A stretch of 64,000 nt of DNA from Artocarpus heterophyllus (taxonomy: Eukaryota > Streptophyta > Magnoliopsida > Rosales > Moraceae): the NCBI GenBank assembly GCA_025403435.1, contig CM046333.1:14843770-14907769 (forward strand). Reading direction: 5' to 3'. The notes under the pieces were generated by a model. It did not search any database and was not told the origin of the DNA. It saw only the letters and a program-made list of their open reading frames with translations. Below, piece by piece: positions 13,325-25,816 of this stretch (positions within the stretch are counted from its first letter, which is position 1; each line of letters begins with the position of its first letter). A program made the translations under genes and the position numbers.

Positions 13325-14160
13325 CTTTTCCAAAACTACAATTTACAAATACTGGGCGAAGAATGACAACAACTATCTAAACGAGCATGAATTGTTTTCC
13401 ATAAACTAAGCTAAACAACGGGCACAGAGCTCAACCCAGATAGCATTTTACTCCAAAATGCATGGCGAAAGGATTCAAAGTCATTATTGTGCACCAATAA
13501 AAATGGGAAAGCTTTGTGTCTGGGCATATTGTGTTGATTACAAAGCACAAGCCAAAGACCAAAAAAAGCCAAAACCAAAAACCAAGCTTCGATTCTGTGC
13601 ATTCTAGTCTCTTATTATCTCCGCAAAACAAACAAAATCTTCCACCAGGTTCCACATAAATCTCTGTTGAACATGTCAAGTTTCAGATCCACTGTGACTT
13701 CAACCATTGAACTCAAAGGATTAAACATTCGACAAATCAGATTCTCTCTCGACCAAACCCCTGGTTCCAAATTTAAAACATGTATGTCCTCACTCTTATC
13801 AACCAAAAACCCTGACAAAATCACCAGCAATTATCAGAATTCCGAGACAAAACAGAATCTTTTCAAAATTACACAAACCAAACGAAATCGAATACAACTT
13901 TAAGCAAAATCAAACACCCAAAAAAATACCATAAACAGTTCAAGAGAGAAAACAAAAAAAAAAAAGATTAAAACTTTATCCACACTAGAGTAAAAACAGG
14001 GCTAAAAAATGCCAAAAGTAAAAAACCAAAACCTTCTCGATCGGACATAAAACCCACTCAAATCAAACGATCCAGAGCCTAAAAAAGTAACAGCAAAGAA
14101 AAAAGTAAATGAAGACCAAAAAGAGAGAGAAAATAGAACTGTAAATAAGCGAGGACTCAC

Positions 14161-14450
14161 CGGAGAGTAGAAGAAAAAACTTCAACACGCTAACAGAAAA
14201 AGGCTGTTCCAGAAAACCCACAAGATTTTTCTCAATCCAAAGTGATCAGAAACACAAAACAAAACAAAATCCACTCTTTGATTTCTCCGCTCAGTTGATA
14301 TATTTTTTTTCTTTTGCTTTCGAATCTCTCGCAACGAAAACAGAATTCAGCTCCTTGTCCGTCTTCTTTTTTGTCTAGGGTTTCTGAGCTCTGAAGAGTA
14401 CACCGCCCTGTAACCTCGCTGCATCAGAAGAGAGAGTTTTAGAGAGAGAG
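14161..14450 (-). other. SEU 5' non-coding exon (approximate 5' end)
   Basis: On the minus strand a good donor (CCG then GTGAGT) sits at 14161/14160, and the acceptor before the start codon is at 13336. That leaves an intron of about 825 bp inside the 5' UTR. The exon is GA/CT-rich (GAGAGAGA near 14440), typical of plant leader regions. The transcription start was not located; no clear TATA box was seen. The 5' limit given is an estimate. Confidence 0.6.
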
Positions 14451-14889
14451 AGGAGAGAGAGACTGAGTGTTGTGTCCTTGCGGACGTCAAAATTTTATTC
14501 GATCGGCTTGAATTTTCTTCATTCCTTCTTTTTACCTTTCTCTTTCGTTCGTCTTTCTTCCCTTTCCCAATCTGTGTTTTCTCTCTCTTAGAATCAAGTC
14601 AAATCCTGTTCTTCTCTCCTATATCATATTTATGTTATGTCCTTTATTAGCATTAACATCCATCGTCCATCATCTATCTTCAATGATCATCATCATCTTC
14701 TTTTATTATTACTCGTCTTATTCTTGTTATTGTTATGGTCATGCATGATGACGATGATGCATACATTACAATAAGGCATGCTCCTATTAATTTACGATAT
14801 TACCCCTTCATTGTTTCCTTTGTTGAATATACTCATTGAAATGGGAAAAAAAAATGCATTAACTGGGAGCCTGAATTCTCTTTGGCCTT
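14451..14889. other. SEU upstream region (promoter side)
   Basis: AT-rich with CT-rich tracts (14510-14610) and repeated CATCATC and GATGATG near 14660-14760. No gene and no specific promoter element could be supported. Confidence 0.4.
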
Positions 14890-15420
14890 CCTATTTTGTG
14901 TATTTTTAAATTTAATAGACTTAAATTTATATTTAAGTGTCAAAAATTTTTTAATATGGGTTTGTTTCTTTTAAAATCTGAGTCCTTTGAGTATAAAGAA
15001 TTTAAGTTTAGTTCTGACCTCTCTTAAACTTTTGATACTCGATATCTTTGCTGCAATAAAAGCTAAAATTCTCTCTTTCATATTTAAGGAGAAAAAATCA
15101 TAATATTTTCATTTAACATCCAAATGAGATGATTCTTTTTTCATTGTGTTCTTAGTGAAGAAAGAAATAAATTAAGATCTATACTGTATATTTTTTAAGA
15201 TCATTAACATTAAGATTTTATTAGATTTGTTAATAAATCAAAAACTATTTTCACTATCTCTCCAAACACAAATTTCAATTTTATTCCATACTCAGATTGA
15301 AACTTAAATGCACATCCAAACGTCAATTCAGATAACAATTTAAATCACTATCTCAGATCTTAATTCAAATCACATAACTCAAATCAAATCACTAATTCGA
15401 ATCCATTTACCAAACGGGCC
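14890..15420. mobile_element. MITE copy (same family as 58111-58651)
   Basis: This stretch matches 58111-58651 in the same orientation, including AGATGATT, TTAATAAATCAAAAAC, CTCTCCAAACACAAATT and the end ATTTACCAAACGGGCC. It has no coding frame. The right end is the typical ..CCAAACGGGCC terminus; the left end is worn and its limit approximate. Confidence 0.6.
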
Positions 15421-15429
15421 TTTGTTTTA

Positions 15430-15588
15430 TTTGCAAAGTGAGTCATAAGTTCTAACTCAAATAATGAAAAGCTCTCAAAAACTAAAATAAAAAGCAAAAA
15501 ATTGTTACAGTATAAAGTTTTCACATATTATAGTGTTTTTAACCAAAATTGGTTCTAACCATGGCTCTAACTCACTTTGTCAAACTCC
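15430..15588. mobile_element. Small MITE with imperfect inverted termini
   Basis: The left end TTGCAAAGTGAGTCA and the right end, read in complement, TTTGACAAAGTGAGTTA are inverted copies. The body of about 160 bp is AT-rich and non-coding. Superfamily not assigned. Confidence 0.45.
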
Positions 15589-15979
15589 TTATTAGTTATC
15601 ATAGTTAATTTTCTCGAATAAATAGTTGCTCAAAAAGTATCTTAGAGATGATCCCTTCATTAAATTTTGGATGGGACAAATTTGTCACAACTGGACTTTT
15701 GGAGTCATTTCTTGATACTTTTCTTACTGAACTAGAAAAATTATGAAACATTTTTTCGTAAAACTTTTAATTAACATATATTATAAACACATTATTGTTT
15801 TCAAAAGAGTTTAGAATACTCACTTATCTTATATTACATATCATAGCATACTAATTATTTTTTTTTCAAAATTACACATCCCAAAATCCATAATATACTG
15901 CGAAAATATTTCTGTGACAGTATCCATACCCTTGACTATACATCTGTTCATCCATCGTTGCCAACTCAACAATGATTCT
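15589..15979. other. Intergenic, nothing recognised
   Basis: AT-rich host DNA directly left of the large gypsy-type insertion. I see no gene, RNA gene or repeat termini. Confidence 0.4.
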
Positions 15980-15984
15980 ATTCT

Positions 15985-18453
15985 TATAATACCCCTATAT
16001 GGGGGTTAACAATTTTTAATGAAATAAAATAAAAATCAGAAATAAAAGTAAAACCTTAAAAATAAAGTTTCCCGGGACATTAATGAAAACTCTCAAATCA
16101 AAAATAAAAATATAAACGACGATTAAACCATAGTTTAATGTAACACCTTAAATTTAATAATATAAAACTGTCATCATCATTTCAACCCTCAACGTATTTT
16201 AATACAGTCACAGAAAGTAACAATTAATGCTTACATTATTATGAAGAATATTCTTAGCAATTGAAGCAGTCCCAATGTAATATAACTACATAGCTTCATC
16301 AACTATTTTTCTCGTAGTCACCTCACACTTAGTAAGTCTTGAAAAGATAAAAATATAAGGGAATGAGCGACAATATGCTTAGTAGAGAAAACCATTACTC
16401 ACCTTTAGGTTTTTATCATTACCACATTTAAATCTGCATGGTTAGTTAATACTCATCATTATCCAGATTATGAGATTTATTATAATCATATTCCATGGAT
16501 ATCATAGTTAAGCATTACCAAGTTTCATACATGTACATATATACAAATGTTACAGTTCAACATTATTCCTAAGTACCCACGTTCAATAGAGTATCACTCA
16601 ACTCATCGAAACCCAAATGGGCATGCTTGATCACCCTCTAAATATTCCAAGGGTGTTCCGGTGAGGGGACATCAAGCCCTGAGTCCTCACCAAGTCAATA
16701 CTTGTACAGTGTGTTCTGGCACTTTCAACCCAAGGAAGCGTCATCACCTTCCCCCTCTTTTACCTTTTGGGTATTCATGCCTAAGGACGTAACCGCCGCC
16801 CTCTTCACGTCTCACCATTTCTCTATATTCAATCATTATTAATAAAGTTAGTTTTTCTAACCATGCTTCTCAATTTATAACATGTGTCAATTCATTATGT
16901 TCCTCGCTATACAATACAAGACGAGTCCATGTCATAGTTTTATATGTGATACTCATATAATAGCAGTTCAACATAGATATATATATATATCTTGCGGTAA
17001 AACAATCAATTTTAATTTGATAAAAACCTCACAAAAGATGAGTAATAGAATCCCTACCTTCCAAGCTTATCAACATTCTTTAAATCCTTGAATCAATTAA
17101 CGTTAGCTTCACACTCCCTTGATCCTAAGGCGTGCATAAGAACAATTAAAACTAAAGCACAACATACAACCACATTCATAAATAAATCATGTGTAAATCC
17201 ATCTTATTAGTGTGTCATTAAAGCCTTTATGCAAATCCTTTTTTTAAATACCACAGTAAACAATTTTTGTCTTAACACAATATAAAATTAAACAATTAAT
17301 CTATATGTTTTAGTCCCTAATAAGATTCATCAATCACTTACGATAATATTGGAAAAGTTGCAAGACCTTAATGAATTAGGTGGTGAGCAAAGATGGGTTT
17401 TTAGTTCAGGTTAGCAGCTGTATACCATGACAAACTAGCAGGTTTACTAGTTTCCAATCTGAAAATTGAAAAATTCATAGAAAATAAAAATACAACTCCG
17501 ATTTAGGTTTATGATAGCTCGTTAGAAAGCTTAAGATGTCTACTTTTTAAATATGCAAACCAATTTATAAAATTTATTTTAATTTAATCCCAAATTTCAA
17601 GAAATATCCACTACCTATAGAGGTATTACAAAGTTTATGAAATGTCAAATTTTTCTTTAGCCCAAAACATATTATCCTTGTTCAAAATCTTAAAACTATT
17701 CCAAAATATGCAGCTTGCATTATATAATCACAATAAACATATTTTCATGAGTTTTATACCAAAATCATCATTAAATTATATCTCTAGCCTTTTTTACAAA
17801 TAAAGGTGAAAACATGCTTATGTCAAACTTTCTTATTCAAAACCATAAAATCTAAATTATGCAGCAAAATAAATGAGCAATTTCAAAGTAAAGATGATAG
17901 ATAAGACTAGATTAATTTTCTAAAATCTTACCTTAAAATCTCATTAAAAACTTTAAGTCATCAATTCAAGAGATTAAAACTCAAGTTCAACTTTAGCATT
18001 GGGACTTTTGAATGACATGGAGCTGGGTTTCTCAGGCTTGGAGAGCAGAAGAAGGAAGAAGAAGAAGAGAATGAGAGGAAGACATTTCAAGGAGGAAGGG
18101 AAAGATAAGGTTGCACGGAGAAAAGAAAATGAATGCATGATTTTCTTTGTTGGAGGGCCCGATTGAAGGAAAATAATGGGAAGTGGGAAACAAGTAGGTG
18201 AAGCATTAAGTGCATTATGTCTCCTTCGGAGACTTTAGTTCATATAATGCCAAATGGCATTTTAATAATTAATTTGATGTCTCAAAAGCGTTTTGGTAAA
18301 TTTACTAAATAGATATTGAAAAATTTTAGAAAATTTTGAAATATATATAAATAAATAGGATGAAATAGATTTTAGTTGAAATAAATTTTAGTTAGCACAC
18401 TAATAATTAATTTAATTACCATATTACCTATTAAAAAAATAATGGGTGTCACA
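15985..18453 (-). repeat. 3' LTR of the LOG-carrying gypsy-type element
   Basis: On the minus strand it starts TGTGACACCC (at 18453) and ends GGGGTATTATA at 15985. That terminus is TGTA-style with three transition changes compared with TGTAACGCCCC in the copy at 37218. It is closely similar along its whole length to 34358-36837. The left flank 15980-15984 is ATTCT. Confidence 0.9.
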
Positions 18454-18455
18454 AC

Positions 18456-18469
18456 TCTACCCTCCTTAA
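18456..18469 (-). promoter_or_regulatory. Polypurine tract of the gypsy-type element
   Basis: On the minus strand AAGGAGGGTAGAG lies immediately before the 3' LTR start TGTGACACCC, preceded by a GAGGACGAAATTTC block. This arrangement is characteristic of plant Ty3/gypsy elements and shows that the element reads leftwards. Confidence 0.8.
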
Positions 18470-19463
18470 AGAAATTTCGTCCTCGAAATTTCAAATCTAA
18501 CAATACTAGTAAGAATCATAATTCCGTAATGATATCCACTTCTGACTCTAAACCGTCAATGTTGTTTGTCCCTAAGTGTAAGTTATTGTAACTCCCTTCA
18601 TTTGCTTGGAGTATTAACCTTACTCCAATACTAAATACTTCAATAAGAGTATTTCTGACTTGTTCCAAATTCACAGCACCGTATTATGGTTTAACATTTT
18701 GATCAGAGAATACACATGCTAATCATACCATTTTCGAGTCCTTCACTATCCTTGGACTGTGATTTACAACTACATTCAGAATATTGTTCGAGAACTTCTA
18801 CATACTTTATTTTTGGTTTCCTTTTCTTTTTGAGTAAGGAAAAGTCAAGGATAGTTGATTCTTATATTTCAACTAATAAACTAAAACATAATCATGAAAC
18901 ATATAATACAAACACTTCTACTCAAAACCATACATTAAATTTATTTATAGAGATATTAGACGGAATCTCGTAGTTGCAGACAAACCCGACATATTTTTCA
19001 TTAAACAGCTATCCTCATGACACAAACATTCAACCTAAATAATATACTCATATTTCCTATGGAATATCCCCATAACTGACTTTGGTACTTCCACATAATA
19101 TTAACAGAATATTACACATTACAAACATGATACGGATACGTTTCGAGAGTACAAGGCACTCCGTATACCAGCTATCCATATCATGCATGCTTAGAGAATA
19201 CAAAAACATCGATAAACAAAAGATCGAACCTTAAGTAGGATGCGTTTCGAGAGCATCAAATACTCTATATCCACCCATCCCGGCATTAGGCTCAATGAAT
19301 CTAAAAGATTGAACAATGACATACCACAAGATATACAGAATACAAGGTTAACGGTTATTCGTGACACACGAAATACGAACACACATGCCTACATGCCATA
19401 GATAAAACCAAAAGATTACAGATGGAGATTCAAATCAATTGGCTGCTCCCGGCTTTCCCTTTC
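18470..19463 (-). other. Element interior, 3' non-coding part
   Basis: Between the LOG-like stop codon and the PPT. No long frame is supported. Two diverged direct repeats with CTCTCGAAACG (near 19130-19160 and 19225-19255) are visible. It probably combines the captured transcript's 3' UTR with element sequence; I cannot place the junction. Confidence 0.5.
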
Positions 19464-19900
19464 TCATTCAAGCTTAGATGTTGCAATGTCGGGTTCTGGA
19501 TGTATGATTTGCATCTTATCTATCAATTCCTCAACTGTTGAAGCAGTAACAAAGACTTGTCTCTCCGATTTTGCAATGATGTTTTCTTCCACTGCATAAT
19601 CTAGAAATTTCAAAAGACCCTCATAAAAACCATTTACATTCAGTAGTCTCAAGGGTTTGGAATAAAAGCCTAATAATTGCTCACAAGCAACTACGAATAT
19701 TTCATCAAGAGTACCTAGACCACCAAGTAATGCTATAAAAGTATCAAAATTATTAATTATGACTTTAAAATTTCTAGGGATGCTCCTGACTCCTTTTCCC
19801 TTACCTATGGTTTCCTTATAAAGGTTTCCTTTAGCTAGAATATGAGACCAAATTCCTGTAACTATAGTGTCACTAGACCTATCTGCTAGCATCATATTTT
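19464..19900 (-). pseudogene. LOG / lysine-decarboxylase-like ORF, C-terminal two thirds (split by copia insertion)
   Basis: LOG enzymes release active cytokinin bases from their riboside 5'-monophosphates in the cytosol. This frame (143 codons, stop at 19464-19466) shows the Rossmann-like half of the family: NFDTFIALLGGLGTLDEIF, KPLRLLNVNGFYEGLLKFLD, and an end with IHPEPDIATSKLE. The family motif PGGxGTxxE reads LGGLGTLDE, so the proline is lost but the glutamate kept. The upstream DMHxRK motif with the catalytic arginine is replaced by SIPRNFK. The 5' part continues in frame at 31951-32145 across the copia insertion. Together they give about 208 codons, close to a whole LOG protein, without an intron. 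It sits in sense orientation inside a gypsy-type element. It is probably a dead, captured, intron-less copy. Arabidopsis-type LOGs are not its nearest look-alikes; it resembles a more divergent plant LOG-like clade. Confidence 0.82.
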
Positions 19901-21919
19901 TGTTAGATATGTATGCTCTAAGAAGTAAAAATGTAATACGTTTTTGGAGACATTTTTATCAATAAAGAATTTATTCATTTATATATACCAAATCTTGTCC
20001 TCTTTACGTTCATATTTGTTGAATGTATATTAAGCAAACAGTAGTCTGAGACTGTCGGTCTAAACCTTAAGAATTAGGCATATGATGGACTGATTATGCG
20101 GAAGACACGATTCTTAAGGTGACGGTCTAAAACGTATGATCCACAATTGAGAAAATAAAGTTGGGCGCTTTATTCATGCAAAGATTGTTATGTTGTCTAT
20201 ATCCCTATTGGGAGATAGTTTGTCTTGACCATCGGAGTTGGACTCTATGAAAAGAAACATTAGCATGTTGTCATAGGTGACGATGTGTTGGATCGGGACA
20301 CAAAGTGAATTGATTTGGATTAATAATTCTATCTTGACAAATCGATTTATTTTAGACAATTATTTGAATTGTATCTTAATCCTGAGATGGATAATGCGCC
20401 TGTTGTCTCGACTTGTGTCTTTTGATGTACCAAAGAGTGACACCCACATCTCTATAGTGGTATGCATGCCGGTACGTTGGAGACATGACTCTTAATAGCG
20501 TAGACTTGTTATTTATAGATATGGAATCCATAGCTCCTCTTTAGGAGTAATGCTATCCTCTTATATGTGTTATCCTGTAATTGAAAAACTGGAGCGCTCA
20601 ATCATTTGGATACATAGGTGTAACCGAATGGTATACTATCTTTGGATGGTAAGTTTTCTAATGGTGAGATAATGGAACGTAAGATAAAAATAATTGAGAA
20701 GGTAAGACAGAACTTGTCCTTAAGCTGATTATGGATTATCATATGGGGATACGATACACTTTGATATGTCATGGAGACTTAGCTATACGGGCTTCGTAAT
20801 TCTATAAAGTTCGAGAGTGCAGCTCCAAGCTTTTAGTGGAGTAGTGTTGGAGTTGATAATTGTGAAATGTATATCTGGGATATTGGGTTTCATAATTATC
20901 GAGAGCTTGAACTTTATAGGTCCATTTTGGTCCCTTTTGCTAGCTCACAAAATCCTGTAACGATACGGCGTGCTTTTTCAATAATTGGTGACTTATGTCA
21001 GATTTATCGGATTGGTTTAAAATTTGAAAGAATCAAATAATTCATGCCTGTTTATTGGTTAAATTATTTTTGTAATAAAATTAATTTAAGATAAACTTGT
21101 TGAATTATTGGGATCGGATAATTCTTGTCTGTTTATCGGTTGATTTAATTGTATAAATTAAATCAAGATAAACTTGTAGAATTATTGTGCATTAATTATT
21201 TTCTTAGAGATTATCTTGATAAAGTTTGTTTTTGATTGGATAACTTCTCTATTGGGTTATTTGAATCAAAACGGATACTTTATCCTATGGAATCTCGTGT
21301 GAAAAACAAAATATTCGTGGAGATATTTACGCGGCGGTTCGGCATGCCGATTGGCCTGTTCGGCATGCCGATCAGGATGTTCGGCCTGCCGATCAGTGAG
21401 AAGTAAGATTACACATTTTCACATAGATCTTATCAGATATTGATCTAAACTTGATTCTGTTTCGAGCTTTTGAGACCTAATCTGATAAGGACTGACCCCA
21501 AGACCAATTGCAATATAAAGGGAGTGAGTCTCATGAGTTACTCAGATCAATTGAGAGATTAAAAGTGATACTCTTTTGGTGAGCATCTGAAAACTCCCTG
21601 AGAGCTTTTGTTCACAAATCACGAACACTAGCTTTGGGTTCTCTCAATTGGTTGGAAGGAGAGTCACCGGTGGAAGAGTTGCACATGTGAGCCCACACTC
21701 ACTCCGGTTGTGGATAGAGAATAGGAAAGAAGACCAGTTGGTTGAGACTCTTCTGGAACGTTACTTCTCTTCACGGGTCGCGGAAGTTCTTCGGCACATA
21801 AAGGTGAGTAAGATCTGTTTAATTTATACATATAGCATGTCAAACTTATGTTTTGAAAAAATACTCTGATGTTAAAATTTTTAAATTTTCACTGCGCACC
21901 TCACACTTTTTTCCCAACA
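19901..21919 (+). repeat. Copia LTR 1 (5' LTR)
   Basis: Starts TGTTAGATATG and ends TTCCCAACA, followed directly by the PBS. It contains a cluster of TCGGCATGCCGA-like motifs at 21337-21395. Confidence 0.9.
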
Positions 21920-21921
21920 AT

Positions 21922-21935
21922 TGGTATCAGAGCCA
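21922..21935 (+). promoter_or_regulatory. Copia PBS (initiator tRNA-Met)
   Basis: TGGTATCAGAGCCA is complementary to the 3' end of plant initiator methionine tRNA, two bases after the LTR end. It is the minus-strand primer site. Confidence 0.85.
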
Positions 21936-23615
21936 TGGTTTTTACATAAATTTACGAGTTTGTGATCATGTTATATGCATAAATTTTGTGATCTTAACCT
22001 CTCCAATGCTTGAATTTAATTTTACAAATAGAGTTGGCACTCTAGGTTTCTATATAATTATATGTTGTCATGGATTATGTGGTGAATGTTCATTAATTAA
22101 TTATGATTGATTAAATTATTATTTAATTAATTAATTGATGCCAGTTATGGTTCCTTAGAGGTTAGAATATGTATCTAGGTTTTTCATGTAATTAGATGGT
22201 GGACTATCATCTCTGTCTAGGAATTGTTATTTAATTTTAAATTTGTAAGAATTTTGTAATTAAATAATTATTCGGAGAAGATGGATCGAGAAGTTGGATC
22301 TAAAAGATCGATGATGGTGCACCCAGGTATTTCCTGAGTCTCTAATTTTATGTTTTTGAATTGTTGAAAATAAAATTGATGAATTGCATTAAAATTGTAT
22401 TTTCTGGAATGAGGGATTTCTGCTCGGTCGGCATGCCGGACATCACAGTTCGACAGGCCGATGGTCACAGATCGACAGGCCAGACGTGTGGTTCGGCAGG
22501 CCGTCAGTGGGGCAGAAATAGGCTGGCTCTACCGGCAGGCCGAACTTCCAGTTCGGCATACCAAACTTTCATGGGTCAGCAGGCCGATTTTTTTGATCGG
22601 CAAGGCGATAAAGCATGACCGGCAGGCCGATCACCCAAATCGGCCTGTCGACCGAGAGCTGAAAAATTTCTAGAAAAGGTGCAATTTTTGCGGTGCAATT
22701 TTAATTTATTTTTTAGACGATTTTGAGAAACATTAAATTTGGATATGACTGGAAATATGAAGTATTTGATTCATATGAGATTGAAGACTTGAAGATGGAA
22801 ATTATGTGAAGAAAGATACAACTTGAGGATTTAAGGATGAAGAATTGATATATGTCTCGATTATTCTCTTGTAATCTTAGTTTTCTATTCTCTAGGATGA
22901 AGCCATAATATTACGGTTATTATTATTTGCTTGTAGCTTTGCGTGATTGCTTTGCTTGTCTGCATTATAATATGATTTGCCATGTATATTGATAACATGT
23001 CATATAAAATAGGAAGTGCCACTCATATTAAAATTGTTCATGCATAATTTTAAAATAAAACCTTGACTTCAAAAGATTGAGTGGGAGAAGGTTTTCGAAT
23101 AGAGAACCTAAGGCCTCCATCGTTGGTCCATAGGAAGAACATGATGATCCCGATCCCTAGGAAGTGATTTCTATCATGTACCAGATTGGATCTTTGAGCG
23201 GATAAAGTATTTAGCATGATTTATGGTTGCACACCCCTAGGTAGTGATTATAAATCATGGATAAAATATTGAAACGTTGGTTATACACTCACGTTAATTT
23301 TATTATTAACCTCCCTAGGAGCTCTATTAATAAAATTAATGGCCAAAGAAACGATTATTAATATATGCTAGACCATACGGGTCTTGGATGGCATATATTA
23401 ATCAGGAGGGGATCCGTGTTCCTGATTGGATTTGGCATGACTCCCTTAGGAGCTTGTTGAATTTTGAATTGGGAATTATCGTTGTAAGGTTGTGATATTT
23501 TCAAGGTTTTGACACATAAACACACTTGTTGATTTTACATGATTGTGTTATCTTACTAAATTATTATGATATGTTTGCTTATATTTGGTATATGATTCTT
23601 TATCGTAGATTAAAA
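21936..23615 (+). other. Copia untranslated leader with GC-rich motif array
   Basis: Non-coding leader between PBS and gag. The array at 22428-22652 is described separately. The 85-residue and 70-residue frames that cross it are artefacts of the repeats. Confidence 0.65.
22428..22652 (+). repeat. Array of ~10 CGGCAGGCCGA-like motifs in the leader
   Basis: Ten variants of a 10-12 bp near-palindrome (for example TCGGCATGCCGG, TCGACAGGCCGA, TCGGCAGGCCGT, CGGCCTGTCGA) occur in about 225 bp, mostly 20-25 bp apart. They stand out as GC-rich in an AT-rich leader. Related clusters occur in the LTRs. No known function is recognised. Confidence 0.75.
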
Positions 23616-23767
23616 ATGTCTAAAAACGCTTTATCATCGATACTTGATAAAAACCTATTAATTGGTGAGAATTACAATGATTGGAAATGAAACCTGGATA
23701 TCGTCCTATCCTTTGAGAAACTGAAATATGTTCTGACAACTCCTTGTCCTCTCGAGCCGATGGGAGA
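23616..23767 (+). pseudogene. Copia gag, N-terminal fragment
   Basis: Starts ATGTCTAAAAACGC and reads LIGENYNDWK, the GxNYxxW motif of copia gag N-termini. The next codon is a stop (TGG to TGA). The frame is cut at 23767 by the middle LTR. The parallel start in the second element is at 43249. Confidence 0.75.
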
Positions 23768-25800
23768 TGTTAGACATGTATGCTCTAAGGAGTAAAAATG
23801 TAATACGTTTTTGGAGACATTTTTATCAATAAAGAATTTATTCATTTATATATACCAAATATTGTCCTCTTCACGTTCATATTTGTTAAATGTATGATAA
23901 GCAAACAGTAGTCTGAGACTGTCAGTCTAAACCTTAAGAGTTGGGCATATGATGGGATGATTATGCGGTAGACACGACTCTTAAGGTGATGGTCTAAAAT
24001 ATATGATCCGCAATCGAGGGAATAAAGTTGGGCGCTTTATTCATGTAAAGATTGTTATGTTGTCTATATCCCTTTTGGGAGATGGTTTGTCTTGGCCATC
24101 GGAGTTGGACTCCGTGAATAGAAACATTAGCGCGTTGTCATAGGTGACGATGTGTTGGATCGGGACATAAAGTGAATTGATTTGGATTAATAATTCTGTC
24201 TTGGCAAATCGATTCACTTTAGACAATCATTTGTATTGTATCTTAATCCTGAGATGAATAATGGGCCCGTTGTCTCGATTTGTGTCTTTTGATGTACCAA
24301 TGGGTGACTCCCACATCTCTATAGTGGCATGCATGCCGGTACGTTGGAGGCATGACTCTTGGTAGCGTAGACTTGTTATTCATAGATATGGAATCCATAG
24401 CTCCTCTTTAGGAGTAATGATATCCTCTTATATGCGTTGTCCTGTAATTGGAAAACTGGAGCGCTCAACCATTTGGATACATAGGTGTAACCGAATGGTA
24501 TACTATCTTTAGATGGTAAGTTTTCTAATGGTGAGACAATGGAACGTAAGATAAAAATAATCGGGAAGGTAAGACAGAACTTGTCCTTAAGCCGATTATG
24601 GATGATCATATGGGGATGCGATACACTATGATATGTCATGGAGACTTTGCTACACGAGCTTCGTAATTCTATAAAGTTCGAGAGTGCAGCTCCAAGCTTT
24701 TAGTGGAGTAGCGTTGGAGTTGATAATTGTGAAATGTATATCTGGGATATTGGGTTTCATAATTATCATGAGCTTGAACTTTATAGGTCCATTTTGGTCC
24801 CCTTTGCTAGCTCACAAAATCCTGTAACGACACGGCGTGCTTTTCCAATAATTGGTGACTTATGTCGGATTTATCAGATTGGTTTAAAATTTATAAGAAT
24901 CAAATAATTCATGTCTGTTTATCGGTTGAATTAATTATGTAAGAAATTAGTTCAAGATGAACTTGTTGAATTATGGCGTTCGGATAATTCTTATCTGTTT
25001 ATCGGTTGTTTTAATTTTGGACAATTAGAACAAGATAAACTTGTAGAATTATTGTGAATTGATTTATTTTCTTAGAGATTATCTTGATAAAGTTTGTTTT
25101 GATCAGATATCTTTTCTATTGGGCTATTTGAATCAAAACTGAGACTTTATCCTTTAGAATCTCGGGTGGAAAATAAAAGATTCGCGGAGATTTTTTCTCG
25201 GCAGTTCGGCATGCCGGATGACGTGTTCGGCCTGCCGAACTGGCCAGTTCGGCCTGCCTATCTCACAGTTCGGCATGCCGACCGCGACAGTTAAGATTAC
25301 GCGTTTTTCACGCGTATCTTATCAGATATTGATCCGAACTTGATTCTGTTTCGATTTTTGAGACCTAATCTGATATGGACTGACCCCAAGGACCAATAGG
25401 TATAAAAAGGGAGTGAGTCTAATGATTTACTCAGATCAATTTGAGAGATTAAGAGTGATACTCTTCTAGTGAGCATCTGAAAACTCCCTGAGAGCTTTTG
25501 TTCACAAATCACGAACACTAGCTTTGGGTTCTCTCTATTGGTTAGAAGGAGAGTCACCGGTGGAAGAGCTGTACGTGTGAGCCCACACTCACTCCGGTTG
25601 TGGATAGAGAATAGCAAAGAAGACCAGTTGGTTGAGGCTCTTCTGGAACGTTACTTCTCTACACAGGTCGCGAAGGTTCTTCGGCATACTGAGGTTAGTA
25701 AGATCTGTTTAATTTATACATATAACATGTCAAACTTGTGTTTTGGAAATTACTCTGATGAAAAATTTTAAAAATTCCGCTGCGCACTTTGTTTCCAACA
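23768..25800 (+). repeat. Copia LTR 2 (middle)
   Basis: Starts TGTTAGACATG and ends GTTTCCAACA. It carries four GC-rich near-palindromes at 25205-25284. It interrupts gag. Confidence 0.88.
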
Positions 25801-25802
25801 AT

Positions 25803-25816
25803 TGGTATCAGAGCCA
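25803..25816 (+). promoter_or_regulatory. Second copia PBS, directly joined to gag
   Basis: TGGTATCAGAGCCA follows the middle LTR. Homology to the normal leader stops here and gag sequence (AAGCAATTCCAAGCG) follows at once. Confidence 0.8.

Noticed and set aside
22428..22652. CRISPR-like spaced direct repeats
   Set aside because: The units are short, degenerate and in both orientations, inside a plant retrotransposon leader; no cas genes and not a prokaryotic context.
22361..22673. Two overlapping plus-strand frames (85 and 70 residues)
   Set aside because: They are translations of the GC-rich motif array in the copia leader and have no counterpart in the second element.
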